Shown here one piece after another: positions 16,360-24,418 of a stretch of 34,904 nt of DNA. Positions within the stretch are counted from its first letter, which is position 1, and each line of letters opens with the position of its first letter. The notes below the pieces were generated by a model. It was not told where the DNA came from, ran no database searches, and saw nothing but the letters and a program-made list of their open reading frames with translations. The translations under genes and the position numbers were made by a program. Source of the stretch: an uncultured Prevotellaceae bacterium (GTDB taxonomy: Bacteria; Bacteroidota; Bacteroidia; Bacteroidales; Bacteroidaceae); the NCBI GenBank assembly GCA_947166345.1, contig CAMVDU010000025.1, positions 1-34,904 on the forward strand. The letters run 5' to 3'.

Positions 16360-17200
16360 GTTGCAGACGCTGTTTACGTTTCATGATGATGTCGAGTAGC
16401 GTGATGGCCGACTCCTCCATCTGTGACGTCAGATGCTCAATCTTCGATAGGATGTAATTGTAGAACACCTGCAGCACCAGTGCCACGATGATACCGAAGA
16501 TGGTGGTGATGAGCGCCACCTTCATGCCCGAGGCCACGATGGTGGGACTGATGTCGCCAGCCTCCTGTATCTGGTCGAAGGCCATCACCATACCGATGAC
16601 GGTGCCCAGGAATCCCAACGACGGAGCCATAGCGATGAACAGCGTGATCCACGAACAGCCTTTCTCCAGTTTGGCCGACTGTACGCTGCCATAGCTGACG
16701 ATGTTGCGTTCGATGGTGTCCATATCTTCATCCACATGCATCAGCCCTTGATAGCAGACGGAGGCCACAGGTCCACGCGTCTCACGACAGAGGGTCTTGG
16801 CACCTTCCACATCGTCGGCCTCCATGCGCGCCTCAATGTCTTTCATCAGACGTTTGGCGTTGATCTCCGAGAGGGTTAGGTAGATGATGCGTTCAATGCA
16901 GAATGCCAGTCCCAGCACCAGTGCCAGTGCCACCAGCGACATAAATGCCGGCGAACCCTGCACGAACTTGGTCTTCAGCTGGTCGTGGAACCCCATCCCG
17001 TCATCCATCATTGGCAGCTGGGGCAACTCGTCCATGTCTGCTGCGGCAGTGCCCATGGCATCGCGCATCAGCGAGTCGTTCATCATACTGTCAACCATGG
17101 CCGTCTCAGGCTGGCTGGCCGAGGGCGTTTCTTGGGCCGAAGCAGCAGTGGCGAGGCTAAGGAGCCCCGCCAGTACTGCTATCGCAAAAAGTTTTCTCAT
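16352..17200 (-). CDS. exbB: ExbB/TolQ/MotA-type proton channel protein with signal-peptide extension
   Basis: A 282-aa protein. The N-terminus is a cleavable-type signal (MRKLFAIAVLAGLLSLATAASAQ) followed by a Met/Asp-rich periplasmic stretch (about 35-70). The MotA/TolQ/ExbB core follows, with helices at about 84-105, 185-205 and 220-245, including FIAMAPSLGFLGTVIGMVMAF and the long cytoplasmic loop between the first two. E. coli ExbB has no such N-terminal extension, but extended forms occur in several phyla. The operon ExbB, small membrane protein, ExbD, ExbD has no TonB gene nearby. Confidence 0.92.
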   Translation of the reverse strand: MRKLFAIAVLAGLLSLATAASAQETPSASQPETAMVDSMMNDSLMRDAMGTAAADMDELPQLPMMDDGMGFHDQLKTKFVQGSPAFMSLVALALVLGLAFCIERIIYLTLSEINAKRLMKDIEARMEADDVEGAKTLCRETRGPVASVCYQGLMHVDEDMDTIERNIVSYGSVQSAKLEKGCSWITLFIAMAPSLGFLGTVIGMVMAFDQIQEAGDISPTIVASGMKVALITTIFGIIVALVLQVFYNYILSKIEHLTSQMEESAITLLDIIMKRKQRLQHD

Positions 17201-17234
17201 ATAATATAATATGGTGTAAGGTAGCAGCAGTTGA

Positions 17235-17627
17235 TTACTTCTGCTTCAGCAGGTCGCGAATCTCTGCCAACAGTTCCTCCTGAGTGGGACCTGCGGGAGC
17301 GGCAGGAGCAGCAGCCTCCTCTTCCTTCTTCTTCAGGTTGCTCAGCTTGTTGATGCCCTTCAGTACCATGAAGATACAGAAAGCCACGATGAGGAAGTCA
17401 ACTACGTTCTGGATAAAACGACCGTAGAACAGCTCAGCCTCACCAACCTTTACGCTGAGGGTAGAGAAGTCCACCTTGCCAACAATCATACCTACCAGAG
17501 GCATCAGTACGTCGTCAACCAATGAGCTGACAATCTTACCGAAGGCAGCACCGATGATTACACCAATTGCCATGTCCATCACGTTACCACGCATGGCAAA
17601 TTCCTTGAATTCCTTAATTAATCCCAT
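17235..17627 (-). CDS. mscL: Large-conductance mechanosensitive channel
   Basis: A 130-aa inner-membrane protein that forms a homopentamer and opens on membrane tension to release solutes after osmotic downshock. The N-terminal amphipathic helix ([20 protein letters not shown]) leads into TM1 (about 17-43, with [16 protein letters not shown]). A periplasmic loop is followed by TM2 (about 76-97) and a charged C-terminal bundle after an Ala/Pro stretch ([13 protein letters not shown]). Length and motif order are standard. It is upstream of exbB on the same strand but likely expressed on its own, given its own -7 element. Confidence 0.95.
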   Translation of the reverse strand: MGLIKEFKEFAMRGNVMDMAIGVIIGAAFGKIVSSLVDDVLMPLVGMIVGKVDFSTLSVKVGEAELFYGRFIQNVVDFLIVAFCIFMVLKGINKLSNLKKKEEEAAAPAAPAGPTQEELLAEIRDLLKQK

Positions 17628-17778
17628 AGTCTTAATATTTTAAAGGTTGATATAAATGGTTCTTTCTTCCTGACTTTTGCTATCTGAATTTTGCAATATC
17701 CCCATAAAAATCTTGATATTTGTTATTTTTCAATTGCATTTTCTTGTTTTCAAATCATTTTTTGTCAGATTTCGGGTG

Positions 17779-17806
17779 CAAATATAGGAATTTTTTTGTA
17801 ACTTTG
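17779..17806. promoter_or_regulatory. Divergent -7 elements for mscL and gapA
   Basis: TATATTTG on the minus strand (17786-17779) points to mscL and TAACTTTG on the plus strand (17799-17806) points to gapA. Both match TAnnTTTG, but neither has a clear TTTG at the right distance. The two polymerase sites would overlap. The rest of the 263-nt spacer (17628-17890) is AT-rich leader sequence. Confidence 0.45.
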
Positions 17807-17890
17807 CATCCGAAAGAAGGAAAAAGTTGTCAAAACGCAAAAAAATTCTTGATATTTAAGTCATAAACCTTTTAAATAACAAAACAAACA

Positions 17891-18916
17891 ATGACAAAAG
17901 TTGCAATTAACGGTTTCGGCCGTATCGGTCGCCTCGCATTCCGTCAGATGTTCGAGGCTGAAGGTTATGAAGTAGTAGCTATCAACGACTTGACCAGCCC
18001 CAAGATGCTGGCTCACCTGTTGAAGTACGACACCGCTCAGGGTGGTTTCTGTGGCAAGTTCGGTGAGAACAAGCACACCGTTGAGGCTGGTGAGGACTTC
18101 ATTGTTGTTGATGGCAAGAAGATCACCATCTATGCTATTCCTAACGCTGCTGAGCTGCCTTGGGGCAAGCTGGATGTAGACGTTGTTCTGGAGTGCACAG
18201 GTTTCTACACCTCTAAGGAGAAGGCTTCTGCTCACCTGACCGCTGGTGCTAAGAAGGTTGTTATCTCTGCTCCTGCTGGCAACGACCTGCCCACCATCGT
18301 TTACAACGTGAACCACAAGACTCTGACTCCTGCTGACACTGTGATCAGCGCAGCTTCTTGCACCACCAACTGCTTGGCTCCTATGACCAAGGCTCTGAAC
18401 GATTTCGCTCCCATCCAGAGCGGTATCATGACCACCGTTCACGCTTACACTGGCGACCAGATGATTCTCGACGGTCCTCAGCGCAAGGGTGATGTTCAGC
18501 GCGCTCGTGCCGGTGCTCAGAACATCGTTCCTAACTCTACTGGTGCTGCTAAGGCTATCGGTCTCGTTATTCCTGAGCTCAACGGCAAACTGATCGGTGC
18601 TGCTCAGCGCGTTCCCACTCCTACAGGTTCTACCACCATCCTGCACGCTGTTGTGAAGGGCGAGGTTACTGTTGAGGGTATCAACGCTGCCATGAAGGCT
18701 GCTACCAACGAGAGCTTCGGCTACACTGAGGAGAAGCTGGTTTCTAGCGACATCATCGGTATGAAGTTCGGTTCACTCTTCGACGCTAACCAGACCATGG
18801 TCAGCAAGATCGGTGACGGCAACTCTCTCGTACAGGTTGTTGCTTGGTACGACAATGAGAACTCTTACACTTCTCAGATGGTTCGCACCATTAAGTACCT
18901 CGCCGAGCTGAAATAA
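17891..18916 (+). CDS. gapA: Glyceraldehyde-3-phosphate dehydrogenase, type I
   Basis: A 341-aa tetrameric enzyme that oxidises glyceraldehyde 3-phosphate to 1,3-bisphosphoglycerate with NAD. It has the Rossmann motif NGFGRIGRL (7-15), an Asp in AINDLT (Asp33, indicating NAD preference), the active-site SAASCTTNC (Cys157), and the base His184 in TTVHAYTGD. Codon choice is strongly biased (GCT, CGT, AAG, AAC), unlike its neighbours, as expected for one of the most expressed genes in the cell. It has an 85-nt AT-rich leader and is followed by a strong terminator. Confidence 0.97.
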   Translation: MTKVAINGFGRIGRLAFRQMFEAEGYEVVAINDLTSPKMLAHLLKYDTAQGGFCGKFGENKHTVEAGEDFIVVDGKKITIYAIPNAAELPWGKLDVDVVLECTGFYTSKEKASAHLTAGAKKVVISAPAGNDLPTIVYNVNHKTLTPADTVISAASCTTNCLAPMTKALNDFAPIQSGIMTTVHAYTGDQMILDGPQRKGDVQRARAGAQNIVPNSTGAAKAIGLVIPELNGKLIGAAQRVPTPTGSTTILHAVVKGEVTVEGINAAMKAATNESFGYTEEKLVSSDIIGMKFGSLFDANQTMVSKIGDGNSLVQVVAWYDNENSYTSQMVRTIKYLAELK

Positions 18917-18933
18917 TATCAGTCTGAGATGTT

Positions 18934-18970
18934 AAAAAAGGCCATTCAGCACTGCTGAGTGGCTTTTTTA
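18934..18970 (+). terminator. Strong intrinsic terminator of gapA
   Basis: AAAAAAGGCCATTCAGC pairs with GCTGAGTGGCTTTTTT around an ACT loop, with one mismatch, giving a stem of about 17 bp and a T-run. It ends 9 nt before the greA start, so greA needs read-through or its own initiation. Confidence 0.9.
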
Positions 18971-18978
18971 TATACGAT

Positions 18979-19446
18979 ATGGAATATATGTCGCAAGAGG
19001 GCTACGACAAACTCGTGGCCGAACTGAAACAGTTGGAGCTGGTTGAACTGCCGCAGGTGAGGGATGCCATCGCTGAGGCTCGCGACAAGGGCGACCTCAG
19101 TGAAAACTTCGAGTATCATGCTGCCAAGCGCGAACAGGGACGTCTCCTGGGGCGCATCCGTTTCATGCAGCGTGTGCTGGAGCACGCCCGTGTCATCGAC
19201 AAGTCGCTGTTGGGCAGTGAGACTGTTGGTCTGCTGAGCAAGGTGGAGATGACCAACCTGACAACCAACGCCAGGATGACCTATACCATCGCCAGTCCCC
19301 ACGAGGCTAACCTCCGTGAGGGTAAGATCTCCATCAAGTCGCCCATCGCTGAGGCGCTTCTGGGTAAGAAGGCAGGCGATGTGGTAGAGGTGCGCGTGCC
19401 TGCCGGCCTTGTGAAGCTCCGCATCGAAAGCGTACAGCTTAGTTAA
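18979..19446 (+). CDS. greA: Transcription elongation factor GreA
   Basis: A 155-aa factor that stimulates RNA polymerase to cleave backtracked transcripts. The N-terminal coiled coil (1-75) contains the family motif ARDKGDLSENFEYHAAKREQG with the acidic tip residues Asp and Glu that enter the secondary channel. The C-terminal FKBP-like domain (about 80-155) includes SPIAEALLGKKAGDVVEV. It begins just after the gapA terminator. In the tip, the sequence is FEYHAA where many GreA proteins have AEYDAA; this is a modest variation. Confidence 0.93.
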   Translation: MEYMSQEGYDKLVAELKQLELVELPQVRDAIAEARDKGDLSENFEYHAAKREQGRLLGRIRFMQRVLEHARVIDKSLLGSETVGLLSKVEMTNLTTNARMTYTIASPHEANLREGKISIKSPIAEALLGKKAGDVVEVRVPAGLVKLRIESVQLS

Positions 19447-19538
19447 GAAGTTAAAGAAGTTCTTTTAGTCGCTTCGCTTTGTAAAAGCCAGCAAAGCTGG
19501 AGCGAACGCTTCGCTTAGAAGTTAAAGAAGTTATCGCT
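19447..19538. repeat. Spacer with AGAAGTTAAAGAAGTT repeats and 29-nt element, copy 2
   Basis: A 16-nt unit AGAAGTTAAAGAAGTT occurs at about 19447 and 19517. Between them lies the second copy (19460-19488) of the element at 7732, followed by further hairpin-forming sequence (CCAGCAAAGCTGG at 19488-19500). No promoter was recognised. Confidence 0.65.
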
Positions 19539-20486
19539 GTGAATAATAATACCAGTAGCCGACAGCCGCTCTATGCCCATCTGTCGATGTTTGCCGCCTG
19601 TGCCATCTGGGGTCTGATGGCCCCTCTGGGCAAGGATGCTATGACCCACGGTCTCGATGGCCCCTCGATGGTGTTCATCCGTGTGGCTGGTGGAGCCCTG
19701 CTGTTCTGGACGGCCTCGCTGTTTGTCAAGCGCGAGCATGTGCCCCTGAAGCATGTGCTCACCTTCGCCGGCGCAGCCGTCTTCGGCATCGTGTGCAACC
19801 AGTGTGGCTACACCATCGGTCTGTCGCTCACGTCGCCCATCAATGCCAGCATCGTCACCACGTCAATGCCTATCTTCGCCATGCTCTTGGCGGCACTCAT
19901 CCTGAAGGAGCCAATCACGAGTAAGAAGGTGCTGGGCGTCATGCTGGGCTGTAGTGGTGCCCTCATGCTCATCCTCACCTCTGTGTCGCATGCCAGCGAC
20001 AAGGTGGGTGATATTCGTGGCGACCTGTGTTGTCTTGGGGCGCAGTTCTCCTACGCCCTCTACCTGTCGCTGTTCAACAAGTTCATCCGCAAGTACAGCA
20101 TCTTCACCGTCAACAAGTGGATGTTCCTCTGGGCCACCATCATCCTCCTGCCCTTGGCTGGTCCCCACACGCTGTCGGTTGTCAGCAACCCATTGTCCAC
20201 GAAGACCCTCTTGGAGACGGCCTATGTGGTTCTCTTTGGCACCTTCATCGGCTATATTCTGGTTATCAAGGCCCAGAAGATTCTGCGTCCCACGGTGGTT
20301 GCCTCTTATAACTATGTGCAACCTCTGGTGGCTGTCGTCGTCAGCGTCCTCACGGGTCTGGGTGTCCTCAAGTGGACCCACGGTCTCGCTGTCATCCTGG
20401 TCTTCGCTGGCGTCACGCTGGTGACCAAGTCCAGAAGTCGCAGAGATGATGAAAAGAAATTATTAAGTCAAGAATTAGAGAATTAG
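19539..20486 (+). CDS. DMT superfamily permease with two EamA domains
   Basis: A 315-aa inner-membrane protein with ten predicted helices arranged as two EamA repeats (about 12-145 and 160-300). The first repeat has FAACAIWGLMAPLGKDAM and the second YVVLFGTFIGYILVIKAQK, followed by the PLVAVVVSVLTGL signature segment. Such proteins export or import small metabolites such as amino acids or purines. The start is a GTG at 19539; an ATG at 19587 (MFAACAIWG) would also preserve the first helix and is possible. The C-terminus is a charged tail. The substrate cannot be predicted. Confidence 0.87.
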   Translation: MNNNTSSRQPLYAHLSMFAACAIWGLMAPLGKDAMTHGLDGPSMVFIRVAGGALLFWTASLFVKREHVPLKHVLTFAGAAVFGIVCNQCGYTIGLSLTSPINASIVTTSMPIFAMLLAALILKEPITSKKVLGVMLGCSGALMLILTSVSHASDKVGDIRGDLCCLGAQFSYALYLSLFNKFIRKYSIFTVNKWMFLWATIILLPLAGPHTLSVVSNPLSTKTLLETAYVVLFGTFIGYILVIKAQKILRPTVVASYNYVQPLVAVVVSVLTGLGVLKWTHGLAVILVFAGVTLVTKSRSRRDDEKKLLSQELEN

Positions 20487-20560
20487 AGAATGGAATTGAT
20501 AAGAATTAAAGGAATTCTCTACATTCTCATTCAAAAATTCTCAAATTTTCTAATTCTTGA
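20468..20560. terminator. Bidirectional dyad between the permease gene and trxB
   Basis: TCAAGAATTAG (20468-20478) pairs exactly with CTAATTCTTGA (20550-20560), and inner GAATTAGAGAAT-type repeats extend the pairing. It overlaps the last codons of the permease gene and ends 16 nt from the trxB stop. It is AT-rich, so its strength as a terminator is uncertain. Confidence 0.5.
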
Positions 20561-20575
20561 TAAAAATAGAACTTC

Positions 20576-21508
20576 TTATTGTTCTAACAGGAATCGTTCT
20601 GCTTCAATCGCCGCCTGACAGCCTGTGCCTGCCGCACTGATGGCCTGTCGGTAGGTGGGGTCGGCGCAGTCGCCTGCCACGAACACGCCAGGCAGCTTCG
20701 TGCGTGGTGTACCCTCCAGCTTCTTCAGGTAGCCCACCTCGTCGGTCTCCAGCCACTCCTTGAAGATGTCCGTATTGGGCTTGTGACCTATGGCCAGGAA
20801 GAATCCGTCAATCTGAATGTCCACCAGCTGCTCGTCGGCCTCACCCTTGCGCTTCACCAGATGGGCGCCCTCCACAGCCTCCTCGCCGAAGAGTCCCAGG
20901 GTGTTGTGTTCAAACAGAATCTCAATGTTCTCCTTCTCGAAGACACGCTGCTGCATCACCTTGGAGGCACGCAGGAAGGGCTTGCGCACGATGAGGTACA
21001 CCTTCTTGGCCAGTCCGCTCAGGTAGAGCGCATCCTCGCAGGCTGTGTCGCCACCACCCACTACGGCTACGGTCTTCTTACGGTAGAAGAACCCGTCGCA
21101 GGTGGCACAGGCCGAGACACCCAGTCCTGCATATTTCTTCTCGTCGTCCAGTCCCAGGTACTTAGCCGAGGCGCCTGTGGCGATGATCACCGTCTGGGCC
21201 TCTATCTCACGGCCGCTGTCGTCCCATGCATGGTATGGCCGACTTGAAAAATCGACCCGCACTATCTCGCCGTCGCGAATGTCGGTGCCAAAGCGTTCGG
21301 CCTGTCGGCGCAGGTCCATCATCATCATGTTACCGTCCACACCGTCAGGATAGCCGGGGAAGTTCTCCACCTCGGTGGTCTGTGTCAACTGTCCTCCGGG
21401 CTGCAGTCCGCAGTACTCTACAGGACTCAGGTTTGCCCTCGAGGCATAGATAGCAGCGGTGTAGCCCGCAGGTCCGCTACCTATAATCAAGCATTTCGTC
21501 TGTTCCAT
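20576..21508 (-). CDS. trxB: Thioredoxin-disulfide reductase
   Basis: A 310-aa flavoenzyme that passes electrons from NADPH through FAD to thioredoxin. It has the FAD motif GSGPAGYTA (10-18), the redox pair CATC (Cys134, Cys137), the NADPH motif GGGDTA (151-156) and the C-terminal FAD motif GVFVAGDCAD. Length and motifs match the low-molecular-weight bacterial class. The leader is about 200 nt long and begins with repeat sequence shared with the smalltalk leader. It is convergent with the DMT permease gene. Confidence 0.96.
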   Translation of the reverse strand: MEQTKCLIIGSGPAGYTAAIYASRANLSPVEYCGLQPGGQLTQTTEVENFPGYPDGVDGNMMMMDLRRQAERFGTDIRDGEIVRVDFSSRPYHAWDDSGREIEAQTVIIATGASAKYLGLDDEKKYAGLGVSACATCDGFFYRKKTVAVVGGGDTACEDALYLSGLAKKVYLIVRKPFLRASKVMQQRVFEKENIEILFEHNTLGLFGEEAVEGAHLVKRKGEADEQLVDIQIDGFFLAIGHKPNTDIFKEWLETDEVGYLKKLEGTPRTKLPGVFVAGDCADPTYRQAISAAGTGCQAAIEAERFLLEQ

Positions 21509-21526
21509 ATCGTTTTTATTATTATT

Positions 21527-21705
21527 CGTCTTCTCGTTCTCTCGTCAAAAAAACTTCGTCCTTTCGTTCTTGACCTTCGGTCGAGCCTGCTCACGCTCGG
21601 CATAACTGATGCAAGCATCGTTCTGCACTCGCTTAATCGCAGCCTTCGTCAAAAAAACTCGTCCTTTCGTTCTCTCGTCAAAAAAAACTTCGTCTTCTCG
21701 TCTCA
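21527..21705 (-). repeat. CTCGTTCTCTCGTC repeats in the trxB leader
   Basis: Copies occur at 21527-21555, 21556-21575 and about 21647-21705, around a 70-nt non-repeat core. The right end of the block (about 21698-21720) also resembles 4301-4323, including the -7 element. An open frame on the minus strand (21545-21733) runs through it but looks like translated repeat. Confidence 0.7.
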
Positions 21706-21710
21706 GATTG

Positions 21711-21718
21711 CAAAGGTA
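21711..21718 (-). promoter_or_regulatory. -7 element for trxB
   Basis: TACCTTTG on the minus strand matches TAnnTTTG exactly. No TTTG is seen at the expected distance upstream, so the -33 site is weak or absent. Confidence 0.5.
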
Positions 21719-21772
21719 CGACTTTTTTCTCACATTATTCTATAAATAGCAGAGAATTTCGAAAAGAATGAT

Positions 21773-21780
21773 TACTTTTG
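21773..21780 (+). promoter_or_regulatory. -7 element for the sodium:solute symporter
   Basis: TACTTTTG lies 22 nt before the ATG at 21803. It matches the consensus exactly, but a -33 site is not evident. Confidence 0.5.
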
Positions 21781-21802
21781 CACTTCAAAAGACCATCTGC
21801 AC

Positions 21803-23224
21803 ATGAACATCCTGCTGCCCATCCTGGGCTATTTCCTGTTGCTGGCCGTCGTCTCACGTCTGACGGCACGCCGTCGCGACAATGCCACCTTCTACTCCGG
21901 CGGACGCCGTTCGCCCTGGTGGGCCGTCGCCTTTGGCATGTTGGGCGCCTCGCTCAGCGGCGTCACCTTCGTCAGCGTGCCAGGTATGGTTCAGGCCTCC
22001 GATATGACCTATCTGCAGATGTGTCTCGGCTTCATCCCAGGCTATGTGCTGGTGGCCTTCGTGCTGCTGCCCGTCTATTACCGGCTGGGCCTCACGTCCA
22101 TCTACACCTATCTGGACCGTCGTTTCGGACTGTCGGCCTATCGCACGGGTGCCGCCTTCTTCCTCCTGTCCAAACTGCTGGGTGCTGCCGCTCGCCTCTA
22201 TCTGGTCTGTCTGGTGCTCCAGCGGCTCGTCTTCGATGCTGTCGGCATTCCCTTCTGGCTCTCTGCCGTCGTCATCCTGCTGCTCATCTGGCTCTATACG
22301 CGTCAGGGCGGCATAGGCACCATCGTGTGGACCGACTGTCTGCAGACCCTCGTCCTGCTCACGGCCCTCGTACTCATCATCGCGGCTTTCCTCAGCGCAG
22401 AAGGGTGGGGCATAGGCGCTGCCATCCGGCATATCGGCGACAGCCCCATGAGTCGTGTCTTCGAGTTCTCCGACGTCTCCAGCCGTCAGTATTTCTGGAA
22501 GCAGTTCCTCAGCGGTGCCTTCATCGTTGTCGTGATGACGGGCCTCGATCAGGACATGATGCAGAAGAACATCAGCTGTCGCACCCTGCGCGACTCACAG
22601 AAGAACATGATCGTCAACGGACTGCTCTACCTGCCCCTCAACCTGCTGTTCCTCAGCCTCGGCGTACTCATGTACCTCTTCATGAGTCATCACGGCATCG
22701 CCCAGCCGCAGTCCTCCGACGAGGTGCTGCCCATGCTCTGCGCAGGCGGCTATCTGGGTCAGGGCGCCCTCATCTTCTTCACCCTCGGCATCGTGGCAGC
22801 AGCCCTGTCCAGTGCCGACAGCGCCCTCACAGCCCTCACCACCAGCGTCTGCGTCGATCTCTTCCGACGTCCTGACGACGAACGCCTCCGTCGCACAGCC
22901 CACATCCTCATGGGCATCCTCATGCTGCTTGTCATCCTCGCCTTCCGTGCACTCAACAGCACCAGCGTCATCGATGCCGTCTATACCATCGCCTCCTACA
23001 CCTACGGACCCCTCCTCGGACTCTTCGCCTTCGGACTGTTCAACAGCCGTCGTCAGCCGCGAGGTCGCCTCGTGCCCTTCATCTGTATCCTCGCGCCCGT
23101 CCTCTGCTATGTCCTCTCCACCGTCGCAGCCGCCTGCTGGAACTATCATTTCAGCTACGAGCTCCTCCTGCTCAACGGTCTCCTCACCATCCTCGGTCTC
23201 TACCTCTCCTCCCTCAAATCGTAA
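21803..23224 (+). CDS. Sodium:solute symporter family transporter
   Basis: A 473-aa inner-membrane protein of the SSS (LeuT-fold) family with about 13 helices. Recognisable segments are an early unwound helix region (FYSGGRRSPWWAVAFGMLGASLSGVTF), helix 3-4 (YLDRRFGLSAYRTGAAFFLL) and the sodium site near the core of helix 8 (LGIVAAALSSADSALTALTTSV). The substrate could be a sugar, amino acid, sialic acid or other small solute. The ATG at 21803 matches the family start. A longer open frame on the same strand (21778-22875) is a shadow caused by high GC at third positions. Confidence 0.92.
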   Translation: MNILLPILGYFLLLAVVSRLTARRRDNATFYSGGRRSPWWAVAFGMLGASLSGVTFVSVPGMVQASDMTYLQMCLGFIPGYVLVAFVLLPVYYRLGLTSIYTYLDRRFGLSAYRTGAAFFLLSKLLGAAARLYLVCLVLQRLVFDAVGIPFWLSAVVILLLIWLYTRQGGIGTIVWTDCLQTLVLLTALVLIIAAFLSAEGWGIGAAIRHIGDSPMSRVFEFSDVSSRQYFWKQFLSGAFIVVVMTGLDQDMMQKNISCRTLRDSQKNMIVNGLLYLPLNLLFLSLGVLMYLFMSHHGIAQPQSSDEVLPMLCAGGYLGQGALIFFTLGIVAAALSSADSALTALTTSVCVDLFRRPDDERLRRTAHILMGILMLLVILAFRALNSTSVIDAVYTIASYTYGPLLGLFAFGLFNSRRQPRGRLVPFICILAPVLCYVLSTVAAACWNYHFSYELLLLNGLLTILGLYLSSLKS

Positions 23225-23227
23225 AGA

Positions 23228-23341
23228 GAATCATGGGGACTGGAACAATGATACTACGCTTCAGCGTGGATCAGGGTTCCTGTCCCTGTGATTCACTTAT
23301 CTTACATAACAGAAGGCGACTGACTTATTTCAATCGTCTTC
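23228..23341 (+). terminator. Two stem-loops after the symporter gene
   Basis: The first (23228-23294) pairs GAATCATGGGGACTGGAAC with GTTCCTGTCCCTGTGATTC with three mismatches and holds an inner CGCTTCAGCG hairpin. The second (23311-23341) pairs AGAAGGCGA with TCGTCTTCT. No T-run follows either, so they may be processing or stability structures as well as terminators. Confidence 0.5.
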
Positions 23342-23361
23342 TGAATGATAAAATAGTACGA

Positions 23362-24399
23362 TTAGTATATGGTAAAGGATTTTTCTCCTATCTTCGAGCC
23401 ATTATACCAAAATTCCCATCGGTATTGACCAGCTGAATAATGACCAGATGTACTTCCTCCCCAACCCATAAGGTTTTTGTAGGTTGTACTTGAATTCAAT
23501 GTAATATCTTGACTAAAGGAGTAACCAGACGGAGAACTATTGCCAGTAACCATCATGCCGCTTGGATTAATCAATTTTGCATAAACAGTATAAGTTCCTG
23601 GTGTATACACAGTTACATATATTCTGGGCGTCAAAAATTGTGTTTGATAAGAATAAATTTTCGTTCCGTAATCATTTATATAATTCCAGTTGTAATCAAC
23701 GTTAGCTACTTCTACATTAGTTATCACAAATGGAGTGTTGCTCGACTTACCATCCTGGGTGATAGTAACAGTTTTGGTCTTTGTTCCACATTTTACCGTT
23801 AACGTGCTACTGCGTGAGTAAGAATATGGATTTTCATCAACGTATATTTTTACATCTTCATATCCCATACCACTATATGTATATGAAGAACTGTAACTAC
23901 TTCCCAAATGAACCCAATAGTCAGATTTTGTAATAGTCCAACTTCTGGAGGATGCAGCATTTATTTTCAAATACCACCAATCTCCATATACAGAATAATT
24001 TGTTATAGGCATTGAAACCTCAAATTGAAGAGTTGGTGGCTGTACTACTTCGATTTCAGTTTCTTTCGTAAAATTTCCATCAGTGTGTATCTTAATAGTA
24101 CCATATCTGTATGAACTTCCATTATTCTCGTTAACAGTAAATGACACATTATCGTAACCATAACCATAACTACTTGAAAGATTTATCCAAGAAGGACTAT
24201 CATAAACAGACCAATATTCTGAACTGTTGACAGTAAATTCACCGCTAAACTCATCTTCACCCAAGGATATGTACGACGGAGATACTTCAATCCAAGTATT
24301 ATTGTAGGCATCTTCTGAATATGGCCATGAGTCACTACAAGATACTAAAAAGGAAGCCAGACAGCCCACTAATAATTGAATAAAATATTTTGCTTTCAT
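23362..24399 (-). CDS. Lipoprotein with tandem BACON domains
   Basis: A 345-aa protein starting at the ATG 24399 (MKAKYFIQLLVGCLASFLVSC); the longer frame to 24435 would overlap the preceding gene. The lipobox LVSC makes Cys21 the lipidation site. Two BACON-type beta-sandwich domains follow (about 36-119 with WSVYDSPSWINLSS, and about 123-215 with WTITKSDYWVHLGSS), then a third beta-rich domain (about 220-345). BACON domains are associated with carbohydrate or mucin binding in Bacteroidota. The protein is unusually rich in Ser and Tyr. It is the last gene of the long exported-protein run, 19 nt after the barrel gene. Confidence 0.85.
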   Translation of the reverse strand: MKAKYFIQLLVGCLASFLVSCSDSWPYSEDAYNNTWIEVSPSYISLGEDEFSGEFTVNSSEYWSVYDSPSWINLSSSYGYGYDNVSFTVNENNGSSYRYGTIKIHTDGNFTKETEIEVVQPPTLQFEVSMPITNYSVYGDWWYLKINAASSRSWTITKSDYWVHLGSSYSSSYTYSGMGYEDVKIYVDENPYSYSRSSTLTVKCGTKTKTVTITQDGKSSNTPFVITNVEVANVDYNWNYINDYGTKIYSYQTQFLTPRIYVTVYTPGTYTVYAKLINPSGMMVTGNSSPSGYSFSQDITLNSSTTYKNLMGWGGSTSGHYSAGQYRWEFWYNGSKIGEKSFTIY

Positions 24400-24418
24400 T
24401 TTGCTTAGGATTAAATCG

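Noticed and set aside
17861..18646. 261-aa open frame antisense to gapA
   Set aside because: It results from the strong codon bias of gapA and has no recognisable domain.
21545..21733. 62-aa open frame upstream of trxB
   Set aside because: It starts upstream of the -7 element and runs through the leader repeat, so it is unlikely to be made as a protein.
21778..22875. 365-aa open frame overlapping the symporter
   Set aside because: It is a shadow frame. The overlapping frame at 21803-23224 encodes a clear SSS transporter, and this one is Arg/His/Pro-rich without family motifs.
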